The notes under the pieces were generated by a model, which saw only the letters and a list, made by a program, of their open reading frames with translations, did no database searches and was not told where the DNA came from. Of a stretch of 64,000 nt of DNA, positions 48,844-61,200 are shown piece by piece. Position 1 is the first letter of the stretch; every line of letters begins with the position of its first letter. Source of the stretch: Wyeomyia smithii (Eukaryota; Arthropoda; Insecta; Diptera; Culicidae). The position numbers and the translations under genes are program-made. Location of the stretch: positions 200,334,857-200,398,856 of the forward strand of contig NC_073695.1 of NCBI RefSeq assembly GCF_029784165.1. The letters run 5' to 3'.

Positions 48844-51347
48844 AGGTAATGAGAATTATGGTCTTCATAAAAATTGAAAAAGAAAGTACTTTTCTTGTAC
48901 TCCATGAATATGTGAATATTGTGTGCGCTTTTCCCAGCCGTGCTTTCTTTTTACTGTCGCTTCGAGGAAAGAAAAAAAAGTCCAGGAGATGCTGGCATAC
49001 GGATAAAAGCTCAATTTATATGAAGTGAGCGTGAAAATATAATAAGGTTGATTCCCGGCTAGAAGAGCAAATGCAACAATATTTCGCAGAATATGATACA
49101 CGGTTCTTTGTGAGCATACCTACCTTGATTTGGGAAAAAATATTTTTTGCCCAACATAAGACGAGAAAAAAAAATTAATAAATTTCAAAAACGTCAAGCA
49201 CGTATTGAAATTTGAAGAAGAAACGGATTTTTTACATTTATAGTATGGCATGTCTTCTCTAAGATTTTCAATCATTTTTTTAGTCAAACAAATGTTCTAG
49301 TCAAATGAATTTCATTAAAAATGATTCCAATGTATAAAAAAAAACCGCCGAATATGTTATATAACAATTTTGCATGTTTATTTTTATGTGATTAATATTT
49401 TCAATTATATTTTGATGTTTCAATCAACGTAATTTAATGGAAACTTTATTTCAAATTACAATTTTTGTGAAAGATGTGCAATTCATCGAATGTTTCGATA
49501 TTTTAACAAACGTAGGGAGTTCAAAAGAAAAATGATACCTACAAAATAACCTTGAATAAGGTAAAACTATAAAAATAGGGCAATATTGATTGAAAAACAT
49601 GGAATTAATTAATATAAATGGAAGCAGAAACATTTTTAAACTCACAAAAAAAAGAACAATAAAGAAGATATTTTGAGACCTGATAAAATACAAATCAATC
49701 AAAACTATGACACATAACATTAAAAAAAAATTAATCAAGATCAACTTCAGCTTAATTTTTTAAATTAGGATAAACAAAGCAAAGCCTTGGTGCTACGTTC
49801 CAATTCGGAACTTGACCTTATGTTTATTTATACACAGACTGGCTTGTCAGGCCAGCATCGTACCTCGAGACCATCTGGGGGATAAACTAGGATAAACACG
49901 ACAAATAAAAATAACACTAGGAAAATTCAAACAAGAATGACATGGGATGGGGCCTGTTAGAGAGGGTGATAATACTTAAAATGTTTTTTTAAGTGTGAAT
50001 AATATTAGAACTAGATGTTAAACTAATAATAAACCATTTTATTACCAACGAAAAACCATCACCGTACGGAATATTGGTTTCCTTTCATTGAAGTACTATT
50101 TTAGTTCCAATGGTTTTGATAGATTTTCTGTATCAACCGTCAACCAATAACCGTAGACTCCAGTGTTATCAAAATATTGGGAACCGTCGTTATTCGATGG
50201 TTTATATTTTATAAATAAACCTTCAAAGGACAGTTTTTATTTACTGAGCTCCAGCTCACTATATGGACGCATGTATACCCACGAAGAGATCTTCAGTGTC
50301 GGTCTATCCTGTTTGAATCCCTGGTTATTTTTGGATCCTGCATATCCAATCTGGCGGTATATTTTAGAGGCCTCCGATTCTAAGCTAACTACCCTTGCAC
50401 CTAAAAGAAACAACACCGAATAGCACGGCCAGGATAGAGTAGAGTGCCAAAGTTGGTATAATATGCCACACACAGGTCGGGCTAGAAAAAAAAATGTTGA
50501 AAGAGGTAAAAGGTAGATCCGCCTGCAGTATCACCCACTTCCAAAAACAACCTCAGCTTTCACAAACATACTCGTTTATCCGGCTGCCCTCATACCCGTC
50601 GTAAGCCAGTGCAAGCTATCCTGTACTACACATGCTGCCGGGACGCCCCATACAAATTTTGTTGATATTTTATACGCATGACTGGTTTTAATCAAAAAAT
50701 ATTCCAGCTTGCCCGTTGGCTGGAAAAATTTAACAAATAACAAAGAAGCGCAAAAAACCCGTACACATACAAACCGACGTACAGAGATACACACATACAC
50801 ACTGGCAGCGGAGCGGAAAAGGATGGCCATCAAGAAGAACAGGAAGAGCAAGTTATGATAAAATAACATCTCCCTGCTGTTCTTCTCGTCTATACTTACA
50901 CCGTCCATATCAACATGGATTCACCGAGTCCAGATTTTTAGCTTTGGGCTTTCCGGACGTGGAGAGTGGCATTTCTGCATGTTCATACGAACGATATACA
51001 AGGGTTACACAGGCCCGGTACCGTCGCTGGATCCGGATGACGCCATCAACCCAGTTGATGGGAGACAGATTTTAGAACCGCATTTTTTGTTTTTGTTCCT
51101 TTCAAGCCGGATTATACCATTAACTATTTCCGAACGCTGCTACAATTCGATGGGAGAGTAGCAGAGTGTAGGAATGATTGTTTACAGCTTCACAATAGTA
51201 CGGCAACACCAAAAAATGTATAATCTTTTTTGTTATATATGCCTGGAAAATCTATACGGCATCAGTGTGTTCCATTTTACTTTGATATTAAAAAAATTAT
51301 CGACCTTACAAGAAATGCGTAGAACGATATAACAAAATAAAATCAAA
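48844..51347. other. AT-rich spacer
   Basis: No recognisable gene. AT-rich 49100-50150; 50500-51180 is less so, with short unrecognised frames on both strands. A stretch at 49830-49890 (GGCTTGTCAGGCCAGC and following) is compositionally different and may be a retroelement scrap. Confidence 0.4.
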
Positions 51348-51365
51348 CCCCCCCCCCCCCCCCCC
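51348..51365. repeat. C18 homopolymer
   Basis: Eighteen consecutive C. The G-rich complement could form a quadruplex. Length is unreliable in most sequencing. Confidence 0.95.
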
Positions 51366-51984
51366 TCATAGATTTTTTGAGCAGTTCGAGCCTTGCATAA
51401 AACGACGACACGTAGAAAAACATGTGCAGGTGACGAATCTCAGCACACATCTGAATTTCCCCTTTACCTTTCCAGGTAGGTTGTAATAATGGTAATTCTC
51501 GGAAGGTTAAAAGGCTACTCCAGAAACACTGGAAAAATGCTTCTTTGTCCCGGTTGTAGAGAAGACTGTTATTAAAGAAGTCAGTGAAAGAGCTACATCC
51601 TATAGATGTTGGAAAATCCGATATGGAATCTACTTATCCTAATCATTAATTAAAAAGAATGTGTATTTTTTATTTAGCAAGGAGCTTGTGAAATAGTGTA
51701 CATACAAAGTGTGGTTTTGTCTTTAAGTTATAATTTCTTCATTACTTACATTAGCTCTACGTTCTACTGTCATGTTTTCTATATTTAAAGTAAAAAGTCA
51801 CTATTGTTGTAGATATAGATTTATTTTATTTGGATTATAAATTTTTTAAACATAACAGGTTTTAGGGATTATTTTAGAGTATTTTTGTTCCTGGTTTCTT
51901 CGAATTTTACAGTTTTGCGTAACTATGTTTTCGCTGTTTCTTTTTAACAAAAATCCAACTCTTATTTGCGAAAATAATCAGCTG
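51366..51984. other. AT-rich spacer
   Basis: No gene recognised between the C tract and the mariner relic. Confidence 0.45.
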
Positions 51985-53000
51985 TAAAAAGTATTACCCA
52001 TCGCTAGATACAAATTTATCCCAACTTTCTTGCAGAGCTCAAATACCGTTACGAACGTACCAAGTAATAATCGGACGGCACAATATCTGGGGAATGAGGC
52101 GGATGAAGTGGGACTTCCTATTTGAGCGTATGTGTAACAACTTTGGCAGTATGAGGCCGAGCGTTGTCATGCAGTGGAATCACTTAATTGTGCCTACGCT
52201 CGTATTGTGGCGCAGTATTCGGTTTAATTGCATCAACTCAAGATGATGATGATGATTTTATTCGGTTTCAATAGCTCATAATAGATCCACAATTGGAACT
52301 TACTCTGGAGTTTCGGTCATTTATTGCACAGAACCGCAACCGCTCGATTCAACCAAGCTAAAATGAATCAAGAGCTTCATTATTCTTTTTCCGAAACTCT
52401 CAGTAGATTGAGGCTAAACCGTAAAAGCTCGGTAATATGCATTACCGAGCTCGAGAACCATATTTGAGTGTGTGACCTGGTCCCACCAAATATACAGCAG
52501 AAGTTTCGCAGCATGTATATTCGGCCGAACCGACGACGTAGAAGCATGACCGGACAGTTTCCATGACTTTTTTTCTTCGGGTTACTGTAATGAATCCATT
52601 TTTCATCTTCCGTCACGATGTGATGAAGAAATGGCTTAGCGAGTAATTGTTGTTTACAGCCGGAGTAAGCTGTTCCTGCGTTTGGCATGAATTCTCATCG
52701 AGTAATTTCTCCAACTTGGCGTATTCGAAGAAATTTGGCCATGCCTAACGCAGACAGTCGTCAATATCAAAATTATTAGAATTTTCTATCATTTTCGAGA
52801 CAACACCAGATCTCGACGTTTCATCCATTTCGAAACCATTTGGATAAACAAAAAAGTCGATATCAACAATTTCATGAACTACTATGCGAAAAAAATTTCA
52901 TTGGTCAAAAAAGTGGAACTTTTACTGCTTTGAGGTACGTATTCCCAAAGTTCGATTGCGGCGAAATTTCGTTTGGAGTTTTTTTTTCGTGAAAACGTAA
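51985..53000 (-). pseudogene. second mariner-like transposase relic
   Basis: Minus-strand counterpart of the relic at 14.3-15.2 kb, with its own damage. In protein order: FLHHIVTEDEKWIHYSNPKK near 52630-52570 (signature motif), IPLHDNARPHTAKVV near 52190-52150, PHSPDIVPSDYYL near 52110-52070, and an ESWDKFVSSDG-type C-terminus near 52030-51990. A GAT microsatellite (about 52242-52257), stops and frame changes interrupt it. The upstream edge near 53000 is approximate; terminal inverted repeats not determined. This copy keeps the SPD...SDY box better than the other. Confidence 0.8.
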
Positions 53001-53479
53001 CTCTTCAGCACTATTTTTAAGCAAAATTCAGAAAGTCGACTTTCATTGCCACCCTAATGTGTATGTATGTGTGTATGTGTATCTTAGAGGCAAATGAAAG
53101 CTGCTGCGCTCCCCCAGTATGCTACTGAGCGTATTGTCGATTTATGGCTTAGATTTGAGATTTTGGCTGAAGAGTATTTTTTACATAGTGAACTTCAAAT
53201 GGTGACTTGACAACCTGGAAGGAGCGTCAAACATAGCTCCGGCCCTCAAAAGTTCCTATCTCCACTAGTCATAGATTACACTACACTGCCAGCTGAAACA
53301 TGAACGTTTACAATCGGCATGGAGCTAGGTCCAAGTCGTCTTTGTGGAAATTATTGCGTAGGTAGGATGAGAGTCAAAGTATAGGCCGGTAATCGGGCCA
53401 GATAGCGTATACACCGTATCTAATGGTATCGGCCATCGGTGCATAATTTTCGCAGTCTCCCGTGGTATATTGTAGTTCG
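53001..53479. other. spacer or eroded LINE 5' region
   Basis: No clear coding. The end of this stretch may be part of the LINE's eroded endonuclease region. Confidence 0.35.
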
Positions 53480-55330
53480 AAGTACCTCCTTTCTTCGTAA
53501 AGATACCTACAAAACCGCCTGAAGATCACTCGATCAACAGACAGAGAATCAATTCGACCACATTCTAATTGACGGCAGGTTCTTCTCTGACATCATCAAC
53601 ACTCGCATCTACTACACAGCGAATATAGTTACGGACTAATACCTAGAAGCTGTTTGCGTGCGCCTAAAATTCTCGACGGTGTACAACACCCGCCAAAGTC
53701 GAACGCCGCGACCAAACATTGAGGAACTGCGGGACGCCGGGATTGCACAGGAATACATGTAGCAGCTAGAGGCTGCGTTATCGAAGGAGGTGCAGCGTAG
53801 CGTAGCTACTCTTGAAGGTGGCTAGAAATGCCTTCGACCCGCCATAGCCACCACTGCTGTTGCGCTACTAGATACAAGGGCTCCGAATCATAGCAATGAC
53901 TGGTTTGACGGCGAATGTAAACAGTTATTTAAGAAGAGGAACGCAGCATGGACGAGAATGTTGCAACACCGTAAGAGAGCGAACGTGGAACGATGCCATC
54001 GGGCACGGAGCAGCCAAAACTCAGTCCTCCGAAGGAAGGAGTGCCAGCAAGAGGACCAAGATCGCGTATCGATGGAAGAGCTGTACCAAGCTAACGACAC
54101 TCGGAAGTTCTAAAAGAAACTGAACAGCTTCCGTAAAGGTTGCGTGCCGACCGTAGGGCAGCTCACAAATACCATCCAGCCCTCGTTAAACAGGGCCATG
54201 AGTAGCATTCCGATGCTGTAGGTCAGTGACTGTGAGGTAATCGAAAGGTGGCAGCAGTACCTTGATGAGCATCTGAATAGCGATTCAGTAGCGCGTGAGG
54301 ACGGTATGGCAACTGATCTTGGCCCACGAGCAGAAACAGGATTCCAGCCCTCGATCTCCTGGAGATGGAGGAGAAGATAGGCTGGCTGAAAACCAGTAAA
54401 GCTGCTGGAGTGGACCAACTTCCCAGCGAGCTGTTGAAATACGGGGAAGAAACATTGGTTATTGCCGTCCATTGGGTCATTGTCAAGATTTGGGACGAGT
54501 ACTGGAGAAGTGAATGTAAGCCCCTACGAAACTCGGAAAGGTTTAAGGCAAGATGATGGTCTCTCGTGCCTACTGTTTGATATTGCCCTAGATGGAAGAG
54601 CAAGGATTGATACGAGTGGTACGATGTTCAAAGAGTCGGTTCAACTGATTGACTTGGCCGACAATATCGACAATTGTAACTCGGAACTGTGTGAAGATGG
54701 CGGATACGTACATCGGACTAAAGGCCGACGCCAAATGGATTTAACTGGCCATCAATGCATCGAAGACGAAATTCATGAAAGGAACAGGTTCACGAGGAGA
54801 TAGTGCTGATCTCCCACCCCGAGTTCAAGTTGATGGGGACGAAATTAAGGTGGTCGACGAGTTCGTGTACTTGAGCTCACTGGTAACTGCCGACAACGAT
54901 ACCATCGATACCGAGAAATTCCTCGGCGCATTATGGCAGGAAATCGCGCATACTTTGGTCTCCGGAAGACGCACCAATCAAGTAGAATTCACCGCCGCAT
55001 CAAGTTGACCATCTACAGTACTACACTGATCAGACAAGTAGTACTCTACGGCAGACTGCTTGTGAAGGACCAACGCACCTCTGTGGTTTTCGAGCGAAAG
55101 GTGTCGAGTACCAGCTTCGATGGAATGCAAATGGAGAATGGAGCGCGAAGAAGGCGAATGAACCACGAACTGAAGGAGCTGCTTGAGGAGCTTCATCGTC
55201 CACACCGCTAAGATTGGAAGGATGTGGTAGGCTGGGCATGTCGTAAGAATGGCGGACGACAGCCCGGTAAAGATAATCCTTGAAATCAATTCTTGCACAG
55301 CGGCAAGGTGGAAGACTGCATAATAAGCTA
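53480..55330 (+). pseudogene. LINE ORF2 relic resembling the one at 1.1-4.0 kb
   Basis: A broken non-LTR retrotransposon ORF2 that includes the end of its endonuclease: LIDGRFFSDIINTRIYY near 53570-53615. Then comes a linker rich in Arg/Glu, TSKAAGVDQLPSELLKYGEE near 54395-54450 (reverse transcriptase entry), GLRQDDGLSCLLFDIALDG near 54540, IDLADNIDNC near 54650 in place of the FADD box (catalytic Asp pair degraded), VVDEFVYLSSLVTADN near 54852, GNRAYFGLRKTHQS, and RRRMNHELKELLEEL near 55155. Frames change repeatedly. The shared motifs with the relic at 2.1-4.0 kb point to the same family. It keeps parts that one has lost, and the reverse. Confidence 0.8.
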
Positions 55331-55417
55331 GGCAAGCATAAAATCTTTCGATTTGTGACAAGAAATCGTTAAAACTTTTGTAATGACGAAACATAGAGAG
55401 AGAAGTGAAGATCGCTT

Positions 55418-55430
55418 ATTGTTACTTGGG
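55418..55430. repeat. lone CCCAAGTAACAAT-type terminal repeat
   Basis: ATTGTTACTTGGG, identical to the right end of the element at 38.0-47.0 kb. No partner end was found to the left, so this is a truncated copy or coincidence. Confidence 0.4.
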
Positions 55431-55562
55431 TCCTTTTGAAAGGTTACGTGGGAAATCATACCACGCAATTTTTTTGATGCCTAAATTGTATGCTTGTATC
55501 GCCAAAGAATATTTTAGATATAGTCTATATAACATTTTAAACATTATTGGAGTCAGAAAATG

Positions 55563-56000
55563 ATCACCCTCTCCCTTTCTTTCATTTTTTCTCTCTTTCT
55601 CGTTCTCTCTCTCTCTCTCTCTTTCTATTATTTTACTTTCCAGCTCTTTCTTCTTCTATCTTTCTTTTTGATCCTGTTTCTTTTTTTCCTATTCGTTCTG
55701 TTGATGCTTTCTTTCTTCTTTTCGATTTGTCTTCCTTTAGATTCAAACCTCACAACCAGAACACAATTACTTCCTCTCCCTTTTTCATTTTCTCTCAAAC
55801 TCTCTCTTTCTATCATTCTCAGTTTGTAATACCCTTGTCTTTTCCTCCTTATCTTTTTCTTATTCTCGCTCTTTCTTTCCCTTTTTTCCGCTCATTTTCT
55901 TTCTCTCTCTCTCTTTTTCTTTCTTTCCAAATCTCTTTCTGTTTCTTTTTCTCTTTTTTATAACTCTCTGTTCTTTTTCTCTATTTGTTTCTCTCTTTTG
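55563..56000 (+). repeat. polypyrimidine tract of about 430 bp
   Basis: Almost entirely C and T, in mixed CTTT and CTCT patterns, broken by a mixed 70-bp piece (about 55735-55805). The long frames here (138 codons of Phe/Ser/Leu) follow from composition and are not genes. Long pyrimidine strands can form triplex DNA. Confidence 0.9.
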
Positions 56001-56053
56001 GTGTGTGACGAGCAAATAAAAGTTTCTTTATTCTGTCTGAACCAATGTAACTT

Positions 56054-57700
56054 CCCAAGTAACACACGTTGTTTTAGAACGGTTGGGATAACTCCTCTAA
56101 TACAACCTTAAGTTACAGATTTCAGTGGACATTACCTTTTCCATGACATCTCTATCATCAGAAAAGCGCAAAAATTGAAGGCTACTATTACAAGTACTGG
56201 TGCTATATGAAGTATTATATAACTTCATGAAAGCAAACCAACTTGTTAGACTGAAGCTGCGAAATACATTTTGAGTACCAATACGGTAATAAAACGTTCA
56301 AAACAGGTTATTTTCAAGTTGTAATTGCTTACTAATCAAAACATCGTTGACGCAAGCATAAAACTTCAGAATAAAAAGATTGCAGAACGGCGCTGATTTA
56401 TATTAGGAACAATAAATAACAGTGATTATGGCGTTTCGAATAATCACCGAAAAATAATAAACAATATCAGATCAACCTTTCGATGCTTGTAATACAAAGT
56501 TCTACGTGCGCGTCAAATTTCAGGGTGAAACATTGTGTTTTACTTCTGAAAAAATCATGCGCCATTCATTCGATACCGTTTTCTATTTGTCAATAAGTGG
56601 AAAACAGATTATGCATTACACAATGTTCGCTGATTTATTTCATTGCAAAGAGTCAATTTACCCCACCACCGCATGGGCTTAGTTCGTAAACAACTATCTC
56701 ACATCTCTTTCTTACATGCGTAGTAAATCGCAATGTCGTTTTTTTTGGGTAGATCTGCACTGACCCAGTGGAATAAAGAAATTCACGCATTCGTGGGTCA
56801 GAATTCGCCATAACAAAGCGCATGCGCAAATGCGTTGCTATGACAACATTTACCCAGCGCATGCGCAAATGTATTGTTACGCGCAGTGCGACTAGATCGA
56901 CAATCGTCTCGTCAGTGGTACTTTCAGTTAATTATAAATTGATTATAAAAAGCAATGTACAAGCTTTAAAGATGGATTGTTACTGTAGCTTGAATATTAA
57001 AGTTGTTTTCGCATAGCTTCAACGTTATCAAGAATTGAAATATAACAGAGCTAGAAAACTAGAAAACAGCTAGTAACATAAAATGAAATTATATTGGTTG
57101 CACTGCAAGCGTTTTGTTTATCTTTTCATGGCACATTTTGACCCACCTCGAATAGTTTTATTGAAATCGTTCAAATAATTTTAATAACAAGCGTTATTAA
57201 AGCGTTGGCTGCTGAATACTAAGATCAACCATAAGGAAAGCACTTTGCAGGTACGTAGTATCGTTATTAGGCGTGTAATGTTGAACTGGTGAGGCTGGGC
57301 ATTTCATACACAGTTTTTCTGATAGTGTAAACATCTGGAAGACAACTTGAAAACAAGTGCCATTCATGTAATAGTTATTGTTCGCTTAATCCAAAAACAT
57401 CTCCGCAACCAGGAAAAACCGAGCTTGTTTTCGAAATGTGGTTGAATCACTGATGAAAAACAACTTCTCGCAAATGATGTATTTAAAGTTATTTTCTGTG
57501 CAGTTTTGATAACATCATAAACACAAGTTACAGACGAGCAGCGGCAGTTTATATTCAATAATCTTTATAATAAAATTATGCTATAAAAGAACATCTTGAG
57601 AATAAGAATATAACAACACAAGTTTACAATTGCGCTTATACTCTTATATGACTACTGTCATTGTGAATTCTTTTCTAACATGTTTTGTGTGTTACTTGCG
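56054..57700. mobile_element. DNA element with CCCAAGTAACACAC-type ends
   Basis: Starts CCCAAGTAACACAC (56054-56067) and ends GTGTGTTACTTGCG (57687-57700), a 14-bp inverted repeat with one mismatch. About 1647 bp, similar in length and ends to the element at 38.0-47.0 kb (1744 bp without BEL). No transposase recognised and no convincing 8-bp TSD. It contains the palindrome cluster at 56818-56866. The boundaries may be coincidental. Confidence 0.45.
56818..56866. promoter_or_regulatory. two NRF1/EWG-like palindromes around an X-box-like palindrome
   Basis: GCGCATGCGC occurs twice, at 56818-56827 and 56857-56866, each matching the core of the NRF1 (insect Erect wing) site. Between them GTTGCTATGACAAC (56834-56847) fits the fly RFX X-box pattern RYYRYY-N(1-3)-RRNRAC. 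A TCAGT initiator-like motif lies on the plus strand at 56911-56915, and another on the minus strand near 56760. This could be a two-way promoter. No gene on either side is recognised. Confidence 0.4.
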
Positions 57701-57760
57701 TTAGTAGTTTACTATCGAATACACTGGTAGTAAGAAATAAATTTACTGTAAAACATCATT

Positions 57761-58260
57761 TTAATTCAGAGGGGACGATTCTCGTTTCAGTTTGTTTGTT
57801 GTTATCCCATCTATTGTATGAGACAGGTTCGATAGGTATGTTATAGATCGGTAAGGATATTCCAGGTTTTGCGAGTTATTCGGCAGCGGCTCGGCGATGT
57901 TGTTGTGTTGTTGTTTTCGGTTTATGAGTCTGCGCCGTAGACTTCTCGGGTAGCTATTGAAATTAGAGTTGATTAAATCTGTTGCTACATTGATTTTCTG
58001 GTGCAACGGGTGTTGCGAGTTGCAGTTGAGGAATCTTCCACTTGCGATCGGTTTCATTCGGTTTCAATCTGTTGGTCGTCGGTTCGAATGAATCGTATAT
58101 CAAGAAATGGACAACGCTTATTTATTTCTAGCTCGTACGTAAACTGTATGTGCGGGTTATGGTTATTGAGAATGTCCATAACCTGTTGTATTATTTTGTC
58201 AGGAGGGATATTGTTGTATTGGGAGTCGTTTCAGTATATTTTTTATCCCTGCTTTGAGGT
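57761..58260 (-). pseudogene. Penelope-like element fragment (end of reverse transcriptase and linker)
   Basis: Read on the minus strand from about 58230: IIQQVMDILNNHNPHIQF, TYELEINKRCPFLDIRFIR, a stop, then GRFLNCNSQHPLHQKINVA, SNFNSYPRSLRRRLINRK and YRSITYLSNLSHTIDG. The order 'helical stretch, FTYELE, PFLD, then HP...QKI, SYP, LSH' is that of the region just after the reverse transcriptase palm in Penelope-like elements. The catalytic palm upstream and the GIY-YIG endonuclease downstream are not present. One in-frame stop and missing ends mark it as dead. Confidence 0.65.
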
Positions 58261-61200
58261 GGAAAAATTGTATTTTTCGTATTGTTGATGACACTAACTA
58301 AGAAGTATTTCCATTTCGGATAAAATTTGTTTGTTTGTACCGTTATGTTGTAGTGCTTTCGAGCTAAAAAAAACTGTTATACATTCACCCTTAAACGTCA
58401 AATCACCTAGCATAATTGCCAAATACAAACACAGTATGCAGATAGCAAAGCACACGACAAACTAAAAGCTAGAAGAGGCGTTCTCCCAAATTGAACCGTA
58501 GAAATTTTGATTACAAGATGTATTTGGCAATTCAACGGAGAACTATACACTTGAACTATAAATTCAAAAGTAAGTGAAAAGATAAATTTCGCAGTTTTTG
58601 ATTAATAACCACTGATACAGAAAATCAGATTGATTATGAATTAAATTAAAATTGAATGTACATTGCTGGCAGTATCTGAAAATGGGAATTTGATGGTATA
58701 ATAGAGGAACGTTTCATCACTAGGTGAATTGACTCTGTTTTTTTTTTTTAATTTAGGCAGATTTTAAAGATTTTATAGATTTTTTAAATTTTACCTTCCT
58801 TGCTCTCGAAACATGGTTTACATTTTGTTATCAATCCACTTGAAATACGATTTCAAAAAGCGTAGTTTACATTAGGGTAGGTTTTTGTGGTAAATGTTTT
58901 TTTCCAAAGGGGAGAACATGCATTCACTGCCCTCGAGGTAGGTTTCAGGACGTCAAGTTGCCAACCAGTCGCTTCAGATTCGCTAACAATTGTTGTTCAA
59001 CGAAAATAATGCAAGTTTCTTCTGTGAAATCTCACTTAAATTCGTTGATTCGGCCGCTTGTATTTGTCCTCTAGAATACCCTTGCATCGCCGATTCTAGC
59101 TCTTGCTCAAGTTCCTGTCCATGAAAATCATCCTGTTCTTGAGTTTATCAAGAACAATTGCGTTCGAGCTAAGACAGGTAGGTAGTGTTGAGATATATGA
59201 AAGATTCTTGTTGTTTAAGAACATCATGATCGAGACAAACTCTATGTTCCGTTCCGTCACTTGCCGATTTTCTTTAAAAAGATGTCGTAAATTTTAGCAG
59301 CTCCTTTAGTTTGTTGAGGGTGATGAATGACGGAAGAAATACTACTATGTAGTTCAATGACGTCAGCTTGGTGTTTTGATAGGGTATTCCTGGGAATGAA
59401 TAATTCTATTCACGGCATCCAGGAATCCCGGGATTAAATATTTCTTGGAAAAACGTTCCTGTGATTGCATATCCTAAGCGTCATAGATTAAGCTCAATAT
59501 TTTTGGTCTCTCATATTTTGGAAACATAATTATCTAATTTTCGTTGGGAAATATTCTTACTCAAATATTTCTACTCAACTTTTCGAGATGATTCCTACAA
59601 TATTGAAGGGAAATGAAATATCAAATTGTACAAATAGCCCGATCGTAAAATCGTAACAGGCGTTCTGGAAAAAATAAACATGGTAAAATGTATATCATAT
59701 TGCGAAGAATTTTGAAGAATTGTTGAGTATTAAATGATAGGTTAACCACGTCTTTACCGAACAGCGTAGAAAAATATTACTGATCATTCCATTCAAAACT
59801 TCTTGTTTTCAAAAAAAAATTTCATTCCAATTTAAAAAGTACACCCGAAACTGTACTGACAATAAAACCTCTGCAACATTACACACACATACCAGTCGCA
59901 TTAAGCAATTAGCGAAAAATTATATCAACAGGATCAAAGCATTCAGATCAGAAGAGAAATTCCATGTTTCCTTTTCAATTCATTTTTTTCCTCCCGCCAT
60001 GGGAGCCCCGTTCGAATGCATTTAAATATGCGATAAATTTCTCTACGCCGCGGTTCGGCATCCGTTCCAGGCCAGACTTGAGAAAAGCAGTGGGCGCTGT
60101 TATTTTTTTTTTTTGCGAAGTCTTTCGGCCCATTGTTGGTTGCAACAGAGGTTTGTGACTAACGACCGCAAAGATTGTGCTGGTCTGGCTGGCCTGGGTT
60201 GTGCTGCACCGCGCCCTAGTCCCGGTCGTGTGCGACATCACAAATCGGCAGACGACTTCCTTTTTTCCCACTGTATGCTCTGCTTTTCAATGGATTGATT
60301 TTATAAAAGTTTTTTTTATGTGTTCCTTTCTTCCGCTGAATAGAAAGCGATTCAAAAAGAAAGAAAAAAAGAAAATTGTACCGGTAAATAATGGCATAGA
60401 AGTGAGTTACGATTTTTTCAAACAGTAACGGCCGCTTTGATGATCGGCACAGGAATATAGGCAGTGATTTTTGCGGTTTAGAATGATTCGGCAGGAGGTT
60501 GTTTTTGTAGCCGGGGGAAGAAAGCCGAGTGATTCTTTGACCTTGTAGCGGGAGTTGCCATCTAAGGGGTGGTGCACGGGATGGGGGTAGGTGATGGCCA
60601 GCGTCATCGCTTCTGCAATTAATTTCTCCTCTTTCAATTGTATCCGTCTTCCGGCGTTTGGAACGAAGAAGTAGAGACGGAAATGGAAGAGCACATCTTC
60701 CGGAGATGCACGTGCCGATTAGATCTTAACAGGAATTTTATCACTCCGCTACAAAAAGGATGCTGGTTTTACCATGATGACGTCGCGAATGATTCCATGT
60801 TCTGTGATTATCTTTAATGAGGTTCAACGCTTTATTTTTTTTTGTTTGTTTTAGTGTTATCCGTTTATATTTCCTCCGAGAAAGAAAACTCTCCAGATAG
60901 TCCGGACAAAGTCGTCAGAAATTGTAAAGAATTATAAAGCAAGTGGTTACAGGAAGAGTGGTGCAGGGCAAATTCGCATTGATCTTTGTGAAACATACGA
61001 GAAGAAAGTCGTCTTTCCTTTTGCAAAACAGTTACTTATTTGACTACAAACAAAATATGAAATTGAACTTCATTAAATTGTTTTCCTCATGCGAAAATAT
61101 TCAAATGCGACCTTTTGGCCTGCGTTGCTCTTATATTATCAAAATGGAGTCCCGAATTCTCCTTTTCATTTTACTATTTGTAATGTCAAGTTAAATCTGG

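Noticed and set aside
53888..54603. Minus-strand frames of 70-126 codons
   Set aside because: They lie opposite the LINE ORF2 relic and mirror its composition.
55547..55963. 138-codon frame rich in Phe, Leu and Ser
   Set aside because: Forced by the polypyrimidine composition; no conserved motif and overlapping frames look alike.
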